From Hansfordia pulvinata (Eukaryota > Ascomycota > Sordariomycetes > Xylariales): DNA of 64,000 nucleotides. The stretch spans positions 1,054,001 to 1,118,000 of the forward strand of contig BJKQ01000014.1 of the NCBI GenBank assembly GCA_006538405.1, given 5' to 3'. Shown here piece by piece: positions 10,609-21,328 of this stretch (position 1 is its first letter; every line of letters begins with the position of its first letter). Position numbers and translations under genes: made by a program. The notes beneath the pieces were generated by a model, which worked only from the letters and a program-made list of their open reading frames with translations, made no database searches and was not told the DNA's origin.

Positions 10609-12109
10609 AGAGAGAGAAAGAGACTTTGGGAATCGCAGGTTGGGCACTCAGCCCATCGCCACATCTGAGAAAAGCAGGGGATAGAGAGAGAGAGAGAGAG
10701 AAAAAAGGGCGTTCTAGAACACTGGGAACAGAGGCAAAGTGCCAGAATAGCTGCGGACGTGTGAGCAATATGCACGCAGGGTCCTTTCGGACGGGGATGC
10801 GCTTGCAGATCGCGGCAGTCATCCGGCAGCCTCGCTTGTTAAGTCGGTACGAGTGTTGGCTACCAGAGTTTGAAGACGGCTGGAAAATGCGGCGGCGGGT
10901 GGCACTCCCCAGCAAAGGGTTCCCCCCCTCGTCCTTCTTCTCCTCCTCTTCCTCCTACTCCGTCTTCTCTTTTCGCCGGGGCACAGACAGGGTAAGGGTC
11001 AGGGCGAGGGTAAGGGTAAGGGTAAGGGTAAGAGCGCGTCTTGTTTTGCCACCGCGCCGCCGCTTGTCGTCGCGGGCATCTCTCGGCCACTACCCGCCGC
11101 GATCAAGTTCTTGTTGAATGACAGGGATCAGCGTATACCGAGCAGATCGCATCTACGGATACGGATACTCGTACGGATAACCCCCTGCCCAACCTACCTA
11201 CTCCGTTCATACCTGGTCCCTCACCAGACTCGTACGAGTGGCTGGTCCCGCCCGCGCTGAAAATAAAACCACGAGGGCGGCAGGCGGCAGGCGGCGGCGG
11301 CGGCGGCGGCAGCGGCGGTCCGTCGTCCGGTCGGTCAGGCGCCGGCTTGTTGGAGACGGACGAGAAGCCAAGCGCGGTGGCATTCGGGCAGCTTGGCGGG
11401 GAAATGCCCCCTTCTTCTTTTTCGAAGGGGAGGGGGATCTTGGGTGGTACACTTGAGATTCTCTCAGTGGTTTTACAGGTGTACGAGTAGAGAGGCGTCC
11501 ACTGAGAGTTAAGAGCGAAAGGCTGAACACCAGAGGCATCAGCCCAGTGGGGTTGCATCGGTCTACTTGTAGCCCTCCAGCAGGACCCTGACCCTGACTT
11601 GCCTGAATGGCAGGCTTCGTACCTCTCGGTTCCTGTTAGGAGGTTAGCACGGTTGTAGTACCAGCTGCCAGATCGGCAGAACGCAGTGGATGTAACCCCC
11701 CCGAAAAGAGCCTCAATCATGGGTAGGTACCTGTAGTGTTCCAAGGCCAAGGTGGGGCCAGGGTGGTTCTCGCAGGTGCCGACGAACCGCCCCGCACACC
11801 CGACATCACCTTAACCACGCCTGTAAAGGTTAGGTGCCTAAATAGGTACTAATGACTGCACTGCACACATTGGATAATGTAGGTAGGCAGGTACCGGCAT
11901 ATGGCGTCATTCCATTCTTGCAGCCTGGACCTCAGCATCAGCTCTCGCCACCAACACCACCACCACCACCACTCGACTTACGACCGTGATCCCCCCTCTC
12001 AACCTCAGGTAGGCGACGACGACAACAACAACAACAAAACCAACAACATCAACATCAGAGACGTGGACCTGGTCACAGTCACCCACGCTCAGCACCGTAG
12101 GTAGTCACA

Positions 12110-13141
12110 ATGGCCTCCCCTCTCGCCCGCACCACCGCCCGCGCCACCGCGGGCGCCACCCCGCGCCTGGCAGGCGTTGCTCGCCTCGCCACCACTCCCG
12201 CCGCCGCCACCCCAGCACCAGCAACAGCAACAGCATCAGCAGCAGCAGCATCAGCAGCAGCAGCAGCAGCAGCTCGCCGCAACTTCTCCGCCACCACCAC
12301 CGCCGCCGCCGCCTTCGCCGCCACCACCACCCCAGTCGCCGCCAACGCCCTCGGCCCGGCACCGGCATCGGCATCGACGCCCTCCTCGTCGCTGCTGCCC
12401 AGACCATCCGCCTCTCTGCCCGCCAACGTCCAGCATCGCCGGTTCGCTTCCGCGCCCGCCTCCCCGGCCGCCCCTCCCCACGGCGAGCAGCCACGCCTGC
12501 GCCTGGGCAGCGAGGCCCCCAACTTCCAGGCCCGCACCACCCAGGGCGACATGGATTTCCACGCCCACATTGCCGGCTCCTGGGCCATCCTCTTCAGCCA
12601 CCCGGCCGACTACACCCCCGTCTGCACCACCGAGCTGGGCGCCTTTGCCCGCCTCAAGCCCGAGTTCGACCGCCGCGGCGTCCGCATGGTCGGCCTGTCC
12701 GCCGACGACGTCGCCTCCCACGAGGGCTGGGTCCGCGACATTGAGGAGGTCACCAGCGGCGGCGCCAAGGTCGACTTCCCCATCGTCGCCGACCCCGACC
12801 GCCGCGTCGCCTGGCTCTACGACATGGCCGACGCCCAGGACGTCACCAACGTCGACGGCCGCGGCATCCCCTTCACCATCCGCTCCGTCTTCGTCATCGA
12901 CCCCAGCCGCCGCATCCGCCTCACCATGATGTACCCGGCCTCCACCGGCCGCAACGCCGCCGAGGTCCTGCGCGTCCTCGACTCCCTCCAGACCGGCGAC
13001 CGCAGGGGCGTCACCACCCCCGTCGACTGGGCCGTCGGCGACGACGTCATCGTGCCCCCGACCGTCTCCACCGCCGACGCCCGCGCCAAGTTTGGCGACG
13101 TCCGCGAGGTGAAGCCCTACCTGCGCTACGTCAAGAACTAA
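12110..13141 (+). CDS. PRX1: mitochondrial 1-Cys peroxiredoxin
   Basis: A single exon of 343 aa starts at ATG 12110 (CACAATGG context). Residues from about 130 form a Prx6-type peroxiredoxin: SEAPNFQ, then HPADYTPVCTTELG with the peroxidatic Cys at residue 172, SADDVASHEGWVRDIEE, FPIVADPDRRVAWLYDM, RSVFVIDPSRRIRL, and the C-terminal EVKPYLRYVKN. It reduces hydrogen peroxide and organic peroxides with thiol donors in the mitochondrial matrix. The N-terminus is rich in Arg, Ala, Ser and Thr with almost no acidic residues, as in a targeting presequence. It is unusually long, about 125 residues where yeast and other fungal Prx1 have far fewer. A CAG/GCA-type repeat at about 12211-12272 encodes an Ala/Ser run inside it. 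The identity is secure; the extra leader length may be polymorphic. Confidence 0.93.
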   Translation: MASPLARTTARATAGATPRLAGVARLATTPAAATPAPATATASAAAASAAAAAAARRNFSATTTAAAAFAATTTPVAANALGPAPASASTPSSSLLPRPSASLPANVQHRRFASAPASPAAPPHGEQPRLRLGSEAPNFQARTTQGDMDFHAHIAGSWAILFSHPADYTPVCTTELGAFARLKPEFDRRGVRMVGLSADDVASHEGWVRDIEEVTSGGAKVDFPIVADPDRRVAWLYDMADAQDVTNVDGRGIPFTIRSVFVIDPSRRIRLTMMYPASTGRNAAEVLRVLDSLQTGDRRGVTTPVDWAVGDDVIVPPTVSTADARAKFGDVREVKPYLRYVKN

Positions 13142-16100
13142 CAACATATAAGTGGCTGCGGGCAATGTGTAAGGGGGCCCGAGTAGTGTAGTGTAAAACC
13201 AACAAAGAAGAAAATGAAGACGAAGACAGACATTTAGGACACCCATCCCTAGGCCAGAACTCGGACAATGGTAAAATGTACACAAGCGGCACTCTGAAGA
13301 GTGAATAAGACTTTACATGTGCGAATACAGTAAGCATGGACTGCTGACCCCCGAGGTTCTTCAGAACGAGCTTGCAATGCACAAAGCGAAATAAGCGGCC
13401 TGGTCTTGTCTGCTGAGTCTGACGCGCCTACAAAAGCAAGGAGGGGTCTGACAAGATGAGCCGTGGCCCTGCCTCCTCTATCAGACTGCCCTGATGCCGA
13501 TGCCGTCCATTCTCAAAGAAGACTGATGTCACATCCCGCGCCGTAGCTTCGGATCTACTTGCGAGGCAAATAGAGGCAGACGTTGCGGCGCGGGCACAGA
13601 CCAAGAGGCTTGTCCTACGCTTCTATGCATCTAACTGCCTCATACTGGCTGTAGCCATCACACAACATTATTGCCGTTGTAGACGCCATTGCCCTTCCCT
13701 TTTTGGCTCATTTTTTGTCTCGGTGCTTCTCGCGATGCCCAACGCTGGCGATGGTGCCCTCTCATCTATTCGTGGTTGACGGTGCCGCGGGTCGCCATGC
13801 ACTGGATGTGACGCCCTCAGCACTTACTTCTGCCAGAGTGCGGCGCACGGATGAACTTGACGAGCTCGACCGGAGATGGCAGAGCGATACCCAAGGGTAG
13901 GAGGCTAAGGCGACCCGGAGCAGTCATGCCTCGTGGAGCTTTGTCTGCGCATATTGGGAAGCACGCTTTACACCAACACCTGTCCTTGGGCTACCTCGAG
14001 GGCTATGCTGAGAGAACGGCCTCCGAACTCGTCTGGGAACCGCCTTCGCCTCCGCAAGCACGGCACGCGATGGACTCGCTGGCTCGTACTGCCCTCCACG
14101 GCCACACAGACGACCTGGCGGCCCAGGTTGTCAAGTGAACCCTTGTTCCCCGGGGAACAGGCGTTGTTTGAGCGATACTGGCGGATGCGGGGGGGTGATT
14201 GAAGAGCGCACTGTCGGCTTCGGAGTCTGAGGGAAGTAACCGGGATGAAAAGTATTGCGGGAGCTCTGCATGGCCAAGAGTCTGGCAGCAGCCCAGCCTG
14301 GTCCCTGGCCTGGTTTAGAGCTCAGAGTCCCGGCGAAGGGTTCCTATTAAACAGATAACTACACATTTCGGTTCAGGTCCGCTCCTCTACTCTAGTAAGA
14401 GCGCCAACCCCCGAGCACCAGACACCCGATTTCGGGACAGTCTCGGCTGCTGGGATAGCGTCTTAGCTGAAGCACCGCGAAACCCGCCTCAGACCAAGCA
14501 ACGACCTCGGGGCGTCTGCGTTACTCTAGCAGGTGAAGGGAAGCCCCTCGAATCGGGGACGAACCTCGACTGCCGTCTCCGACTGGTTGCTGCTCTTCTC
14601 TACTATTGCTCTACGCCCCATCATTTCGGGTCCTGGAGGTAGGCAGGTCAACCACACAACTCCGGGGCTTGCCTGTGACGGGATTTGAGGACCAAAAGGC
14701 CGAGTCGGGCTGTTTTCAGCAACGAGCTCTCTGGAAAGCCACCGCGGCATTGACACCTCACACTACATAATGCAGTGCGCATCGAGATATTGCCGGTAGT
14801 CCTTGGGCTTGGTGTCTTGTTCGGCTTGATACCAGGCACAGAGATACGCCTCAGCCCGGTCCTTTTCTTCTCTTCGTTCAACCGAGTCTCGAGACCATGG
14901 ACGTTCTCCTTCGAGGATCTCCCCGGGCAACTCGCATGGGCTCAAGAGCCGCAGCGCCCAGCCATCAAAGCTGGCTCTCGAATCCCCGATCGGCCCCAGC
15001 CGGCGGCCCTGCAGACGGTTGCCTCTTGCTTGGGCTGTGTGTGCTAACTATAGCCTTGATGAGAACCCGCCCAGCTGCCACAGCGGGGCCATCGAACTCC
15101 AGACGGCATACGCACGCATGGCAGGCCAGCCCTCCGCCTTACTACCAACCGGGCGGTGCCGCCAGTGCGAGTCTTCGGCATGGAGACGGATGAGGAAGAA
15201 TGCGCGCAGCCACAAAGGGGGATCACCGCTTTGTTAGTTCGAACTCAAGAGGCGGGGACTCCCTTTGCCGTCCCCTCGTGCGCGGCCTCGGGTGAAGATA
15301 GCAGCGAGTGAGGCAAAAGCAGGGGCATCTGAAAGCAGGTTCTGTCACGTGTCTGGCCCTGTGGCATGTTGATCATAAAGCGCTGGTAAGATTGCCGGCT
15401 CGTGGGAGTGTCAATCCTGTATTATCGTTCCTGTATTATCGTTTGACGGCTGTGCGGCCAAGCCAGTCCGGCTCAGGGGGTGAATACAACTTTCCAGTGC
15501 CTTTCTTTTTCCCTGGCCGGGGCCAGAACCGTTACCGACTCACATGACAATGCATGATGGACTCTTTGGGACGGATACCCGGGGCATCTTTCTGATCGAG
15601 CAAAGACTTTTACGTGCGCACCCACCCACGCAATATGCGTGTTCCAACGCCCTGAGCCGCCAGCCGAGATTCTAAAAGTTCCCTGGCTCTCTGGGAGTCT
15701 CAACTCGCGAGGTGCTGACCGCCAGCAACATAGCCTCGCGTAACAGCCACTCCTTTACCCCCACTCCCCCCTTTCCGGCTCTTTGCGGGGCACGATGGAC
15801 TTGCAAAGGGGGCTGGCTACTTGTCATCTCATCGTATGGTCGCTATCCCCGCTTCCCCTACCAACATCGCACGTGAAGTTGTTCTTTCTCTGCCGCCAGA
15901 GGCGGAGGGGGGGGGGGGGGGGGGGGCGATGCGGGGCATTCCGATGTCCTTCTTACTCGCACGCGCAAAGAGCTCGCCTCCCCACGAGATGGCGCCCTAC
16001 CAGGAACAAAAGCGAGCCGCCCCAGCCGAGGTTCGCGACATCCTTCCGATGGGGCCCGCCCGCCCGGACGCCCCGCGTGTAACGTGGGACTGTGCGAGTG

Positions 16101-17060
16101 TAAATCGTGTTCCAACAACGCGTGGGGCGTGTCCCGTTATTTGACGATTACAAACAAGTGGCGGGGCGGGACTGGCGCGGGTTTCGGGGTCGTCCGAATC
16201 GACGGCACTCGGGGCTTTCGCTGCCCCGGGGTTGCCATCGTCGCACTTTGGCGTCAACCTCGCCCCCCTTTCCTTGCTGGTGCGCGTGGCTGCAGAGCCT
16301 TGGGCACATTTTGCCAGCGTACTGCACCATGATGAAGCCGGACGGACGGGAAGAGACCCGAGAAACAGAAAGAAGAAATCTCCGAGTCTCGAGGGTCCAA
16401 CTTGCATCAAGTCTGGGGGGCAACTAACTTTGCTCTGCACTCCCGCCTTTCGGTCGCCACGATCCCCCAGTCGCCTAAGGCTGAAGAAGGCTGCCTTGGT
16501 GCCCAGCAACGTGGCAAGAAACGCGAGACGACCGACAAGACAGAGTGAGGAAGACTGCTTGTTAGAGTAAGGTATCCTGGGCCTTTTCGCAGCACAGCCC
16601 AGTAAGGATGGGGATCTCCGCTTTTTTTCTAAATGGTAGTAGTAATAGTAGGGATAGAGGCGAAACCCTTTTACGAGTACTCGTGCGGGGCCTATTAGGA
16701 TCTGATAGTTGACCAGGCGAAGGCAAGGCGAGACGAAGACAGCCGAGAGACACAGGCCGCAGGCAAAATGTACCCCCATTAGGGACTGATAGGCAGGGTA
16801 GTACGGGTAGTTAGTATGGCCCTTGAACGGACGCGAACACGCGCGAGATCTTGGCTGTCGGAATTGGTAGGGAGATGCCCTCACTCAACCTCGCCTGTCG
16901 GGACTCGGCAGTCGACCGACCCAGTCGACACTGCGTAACGACCTGTAACGACCGGCCAAATCGCCCTATTGAGTGAGAGCCTCGTGAGACCGGTCCGCCT
17001 ACCCGGGACGGCATGACTCTTACCTTACCTCCTATGGTGTAGCGTACGTGCGTCCACGGG

Positions 17061-17182
17061 TGTACTCGTGTACTCGTGTACTCGTGTACTCGTGTACTCG
17101 TGTACTCGTGTACTCGTGTACTCGTGTACTCGTGTACTCGTGTACTCGTGTACTCGTGTACTCGTGTACTCGTGTACTCGCG
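17061..17182. repeat. tandem array of 8-bp GTACTCGT
   Basis: About 15 nearly perfect copies of GTACTCGT in a row, flanked by a degenerate copy (CGCGTACTCCCG). Its core GTACTCGT is one half of the dispersed palindrome. The array reads through in several frames on both strands, and those frames are not genes. Confidence 0.95.
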
Positions 17183-17486
17183 TACTCCCGTATTGGTCTT
17201 CCGGCAGTGAAGGAGGTTGCCGCCTTCCTTTCTCTAGCCTTGTAGGAAGGTGCGAGTGCCTCCCGAGCTAAGTACATAGGTACGTTGCCCCTTTGAGCGC
17301 TGACAAAGATAGCGGCCATTTTCCTAGGCGTGATATGAGTATTTGGAATGGGTTCTCGGAGGCGAACTGCTGTGGTACCCTCAATCGAAGGCGGATCTTA
17401 CCCAACTCTTGTAAACAGGTATGTAAAGACATTGGAGTTATCCTAGCGATTTATTCACTTGAAAAATATCAATCAAATGAACAGGC

Positions 17487-17509
17487 GGGTATCAGCTTAA
17501 ATGATACCC
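17487..17509. other. short perfect hairpin
   Basis: GGGTATCA and TGATACCC form a perfect 8-bp stem around a 7-base loop in an AT-rich patch with no gene. There is no T-run or neighbouring gene to give it a role. Confidence 0.5.
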
Positions 17510-18564
17510 ATCCACAATGTACAAGAGTTCCAAACCCGTCCGGTTGTAGACTGCTTTGCTCCTCTCAGTAGCGGAAGTGTGCTATCAAGTCCCGACCGTA
17601 TCGAGAGATGTGAGGGTAAGGAGATGAGGGGAGGAGAACCTACCTCACAAACACCGTATGCTCCGCCCGCATCGCTTCACGTACGGGCATCTGGCAGTAT
17701 CATGTTGAGCGATGGGTCAGCTGGCCGCGGGTAGATCCCGCCCTATAAACAGCACCGCCCGTTCCCGAGATACTCGCACCCGACTGGCTGGCTCGCCTCA
17801 GGTCGGTAGGGGGGCAAGGTGGCAAAAAGGTGGTCCGGTTCGTTAGTGCGGTGGCAGGATGTGGAAACCTCTTGCCCCCCCTCCCCTCCGACTCAACTCG
17901 AGAAGGCAAGCAAGGCATCTCAGCTCACACAAGGTTGAGTTCTTCCCATCACCCGCTCCGCCCGCCTCCGGCTTATTAGCCTCAGGCTCGGGCTTCAGCC
18001 TGCCCACATTCCCGACAGAAAAGTCTTCACATCTAGAATAGCTTGTATTATGTAATGGAGTTTGCTCGCCTGTGTGCTTGCTGGGGCCCGGCACTGTTTC
18101 GTACAATCCTCCCCAACCAAAGTAGACTCACCACCCCTGCCCACGTCCTGGCCTGTCTCTCCCCAGTCGGGGTCGAAGGGGGGGCTCTGTTCATGTCCCG
18201 AGTCGCCGAGTGACACAAATATGGGGGTCCGTGGGTCTGACAGGCAATCACCACGCAGGTGGCCACGGAGAATATAACTACCTTGCGTGTCTGTCAAGGT
18301 TGGCATCTATTGGTGGTCTAATGGTAGTAGCTCTATAATCGTAACGGTCGAGTAACTACGTAGGTTAGGTAGGTAGCTAAGTGTCTCGGCTAGGTAGGTA
18401 GGGGACTCGACGCCCCCTTTAGGCGTCCACGCAATTCCGGGAAATGTGTTTCTATTCCGAAAACACTCTTTCCGGCTCTTCCGGCCGCGGACGGCGGTGG
18501 CGCATGCTTCTCGGAAACTTGACCCTATCCTCTATCTTGTCTTTTTTTTTTATTGCTTCCGTTC

Positions 18565-18843
18565 TCACCAGTCGCTGCCCGTCAGGCCTTGCTTGTCCGC
18601 CTCCTCCTTGGCGTCCGCCTTGCTCGCGCCCGCCCTCTCCATGTACTCGATGAACTTGCTGCGCTGCCCCTTAGCGGTCATCGCCCTGTTCTTCGCGTTC
18701 CTGACGCACTCCGCGACCTTCTCGGAGCTGACGTCGTGGCGGCGCGCGAGGTCGTGCAGGGACGAGAGGGGCCCCGGCAGCGTCAGGGCCTGGACGGCGC
18801 CGACGGCGAGGGCGACAAAGGTCAGGATCGAGCTGAACTTCAT
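18565..18843 (-). CDS. small secreted protein (92 aa)
   Basis: A single exon from ATG 18841-18843. The N-terminus is a clear signal peptide (MKFSSILTFVALAVGAVQA), with probable cleavage after AQA-like VQA near residue 19. The mature part is about 73 residues, helical-looking and charged (ECVRNAKNRAMTAKGQRSKF, YMERAGASKADAKEEADKQG). It has a single Cys, so it is not a disulfide-rich type. A TATA-like element lies about 90 bases upstream, and a 17-base homopolymer (T on the plus strand, A in the transcript sense) lies in the leader. I do not recognise a domain. It could be a small secreted factor or candidate effector of a plant- or insect-associated fungus, but nothing here shows the lifestyle. 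Confidence 0.75.
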   Translation of the reverse strand: MKFSSILTFVALAVGAVQALTLPGPLSSLHDLARRHDVSSEKVAECVRNAKNRAMTAKGQRSKFIEYMERAGASKADAKEEADKQGLTGSDW

Positions 18844-18932
18844 TTTGAAATCTTGGGGGTTGATGGGGTTGGAAGGGCGGGTTTTTTTTTTTTTTTTTGG
18901 TGCGAAGAGGGGTTTCTTCGTTGCTGTCTTTT

Positions 18933-18938
18933 CTTATA
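18933..18938 (-). promoter_or_regulatory. TATA-like element
   Basis: On the minus strand this reads TATAAG, about 90 bases upstream of the ATG of the small secreted protein. Confidence 0.35.
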
Positions 18939-20598
18939 TGAACCTTTGGGAAAGAACTAGGAGGAAGCTAGGCTGTGTGGATGGTGCTGTGTAATGCAGT
19001 TGCTAGAGATGATGATGATGATGATAAGACTTAAGACCTAACAGACGGGATCACGACGGTGTCTTTATACCCCGTCATGTCTGCCAGACCCCCCTCTGCT
19101 GAGCCTCGTCGGCTTTGTCTGTAAGGAAGGCTTCGGCTGCGCTTGGACGCGGCGAATACTGACTGGCAGACCGCCAAAACTGCCAAGCGCATCGCCTCTC
19201 GATCCACATAACAGAGGGTCGTTGCCGCTGACAGAGCAGCTCTCGACAAGCAAGCGAGAGGGCGACAGGGCTGAGAATAGAAGAAGAAACGGAAAAAAAA
19301 AAAAAAAACAAGGAGAAGAACCACCTGCCCTCTCCCTTACCCTGGGGAGTTTGAGTCGGGACCCGCGGGGTGGAGGCATGTTCCGCCATCAAGGCTATTT
19401 GCGTCCCCGCTAACAGACATAGGGCGGGAACCGAGAACCGCTTGCGGGGCATTCTTGGGTCTCTTCCGGAGAAAAACAGCTCTGGAAACTCGGGGAAACC
19501 GTTCATCTCCGGATCAGTGATCGAGGAAGAAAGTGACTGGCCCATCCAAGGGGCCGCGTGTCTGAGCCCCAGTGCCCCCCGTAACTGGAGCCGTTCGTGT
19601 TACGGACTAGTCAAACTCCGAGGTGACGATTATTATCAAGAAGAGATTCGCCGCTGGATCACAGCTAGTGTGCTTATTCACACAACCGAAAGAGAGACGG
19701 GGACAGAGTTGAAAAAGAAAAGAAGAAAAAAAGTCGGAGGGAATGTTATCGGGCTCCGTTGCGACGCGTCCCTCCTCCGGCGCAGGTGGTGGGAGAAAAC
19801 GTCACAGGTGGTGGGAGGAAACGTCAAGTTGAGCCCTTCACCGAGAGCCTGGAGGGCGCAATCACACCACTCACTGCGCCGGCGGCTGGTAACGAGTGCT
19901 GGCAAGGGATCCCCTGGAGTGGGGGCGCCCAGTATACTCGTACACGTCCCATGGATCTGTTCGCCTCGGCCAGGCGAAGTCCTCGTGTGGGAACAGCTCG
20001 TCGCAGGATAGAGCAGTGCGCCCCCGGTGCTCCCGCACGTCCCGGGCGGGCGAGGCTGTGTCCACCGCATAGACGCCACCTCTTCCGGCCGCCGCGCGGG
20101 TGCGAGCGTCCGTGCTGTTGCCGCTTTTGGGTGACGGGGTGGCAAAGAAAGCAAGAAAGGAAAGAATAGAGAAAAAGGGAAGAAGAAAGGGGGGAAAATC
20201 ATGGACAGAAGACGCCCGGTAAGCTATGCCCTTTTGGACGAGTCGATATCCTCTCAGCCTTGACCGCCGTCGTGTTTCATATACATGTATAATCAAGTCT
20301 TCTCCCCACTCGACTCGGCCACGCCGCGTGGCAATCCTATACCGTGCGGCTTGCGGCCTGTGGGTGGCCACAAAGAATCGAGCCGCGGTACAAGCGACGC
20401 TTGAATAGGTAGTAAGGGATGGCGGTTGTCCATCTTTGCGGCAAGGTCACTCCAACCGCAGAGTAACGAGTACTCGTTGTGCCACCCAATAAGGTCTTAT
20501 CAGCTGCAAGCCACACTACGAAGGTGAGTGGCATCTCAGGTGCAACCGCGGAGGACTTCAAGCCGACATGGTTCAGGACATATCTGATTTGGTGCTTC

Positions 20599-20718
20599 TG
20601 AAAATTCCATCTAGTCATTAACCTCATCGCATTATTCAGCATCGCAACTGACTGGCACTGAAAATTCCATCTAGTCATTGACCTCATCGCATTATTCAGC
20701 ATCGCAACTGACTGGCAC
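20599..20718. repeat. 60-bp tandem duplication
   Basis: Units 20599-20658 and 20659-20718 are the same 60 bases with one visible difference (CATTAACC versus CATTGACC). No gene overlaps. Confidence 0.95.
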
Positions 20719-21328
20719 ATAATCCCGTCAGATACTGGGGCCGTGTCTCCTTGAAAAGGCACCGCAGCAGTGCCCCCTCTGCCGGTGTCACTCTGCCCCT
20801 TCTCACTGTTCCGAGCCTCGGACCGAACCGCTCGGGATCATTATAGCCTGCGCACTCAATCTTACGCTACGCACCAAGCAGGCTGGCGTAGCGCAACCCA
20901 CACACCCTGGCAGTCTGGCGCACGGCCAAGCCCGGGCTGCCTCGCATTTCCCACGATTGTATAGCTTTCGCAAACTCATCGCGACCGTTCCAAATAAAGA
21001 AGAGCCAGAAGACAAGACCCGGCCTCTGGAATCACCCTCGTGGCGAGTCGTCTTGTCTCGGCAGCACTTCCCTTCACGGGCAGTGCAGTGGCAAAATCTG
21101 TTGGTTCGTCGGAATGCACCGCGAGCACGTCGAAATCATGGCGACGGGAGACGTATACGACAAAGCGGGCCAGCACGCAGAGTAAGGGCCGCTGCGTGCG
21201 CCGTTCACAGTCAAGACACGCCACCTTGGGCGGGCCGCGAGCACACCTGCGTTGGAAAAAAAAAGCCGTCACCTTCCCGCCTTGTCCCGTCGATCGGCTG
21301 CTATCGGGTATCCATACTTGTCCAATCT

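Larger units (their letters stand above)
8333..12109. other. intergenic, microsatellite-rich, no gene seen
   Basis: About 3.8 kb in which I can support no gene. Many open frames exist, but they follow simple repeats: TTC, GA, CA and GA again, (CCT)n near 10935 and a GGGTAA-type tract at 10988-11031. TAGGTA/GGTACC words cluster at 9062-9095 and 11700-11895. The palindrome TACGAGTACTCGTA sits at 9808-9821. The last few hundred bases should be the peroxiredoxin promoter. Confidence 0.5.
13142..18564. other. gene-poor 5.4 kb, no gene seen
   Basis: No supportable gene. Open frames are short and lack conserved motifs or splice-linked partners. It holds a run of 20 G at 15907-15926, the 8-bp tandem array at 17061-17182, a locally AT-rich patch with a short hairpin at 17487-17509, and TAGGTA repeats near 18360-18405. 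The first 200 bases should be the peroxiredoxin 3' untranslated region. Confidence 0.45.
18844..21328. other. intergenic, no gene seen
   Basis: No supportable gene. It holds the promoter of the small secreted protein, an A16 run at 19293-19308, and a 60-bp tandem duplication described separately. The right end should be the TFIIB 3' untranslated region. Confidence 0.5.

Noticed and set aside
10988..11031. GGGTAA-type repeat resembling telomere DNA
   Set aside because: The unit is GGGTAA/TAAGGG, not TTAGGG or its complement CCCTAA. It is short and internal between ordinary genes, so it is treated as a simple repeat.
12251..13285. Long antisense frame (344 codons) over the peroxiredoxin gene
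   Set aside because: It is the shadow of a GC3-rich gene; its composition is Gly/Asp/Val-biased with no motifs.
17061..17182. Possible CRISPR-like array
   Set aside because: The units are 8 bp and contiguous, with no spacers, in a fungal context. It is a minisatellite.
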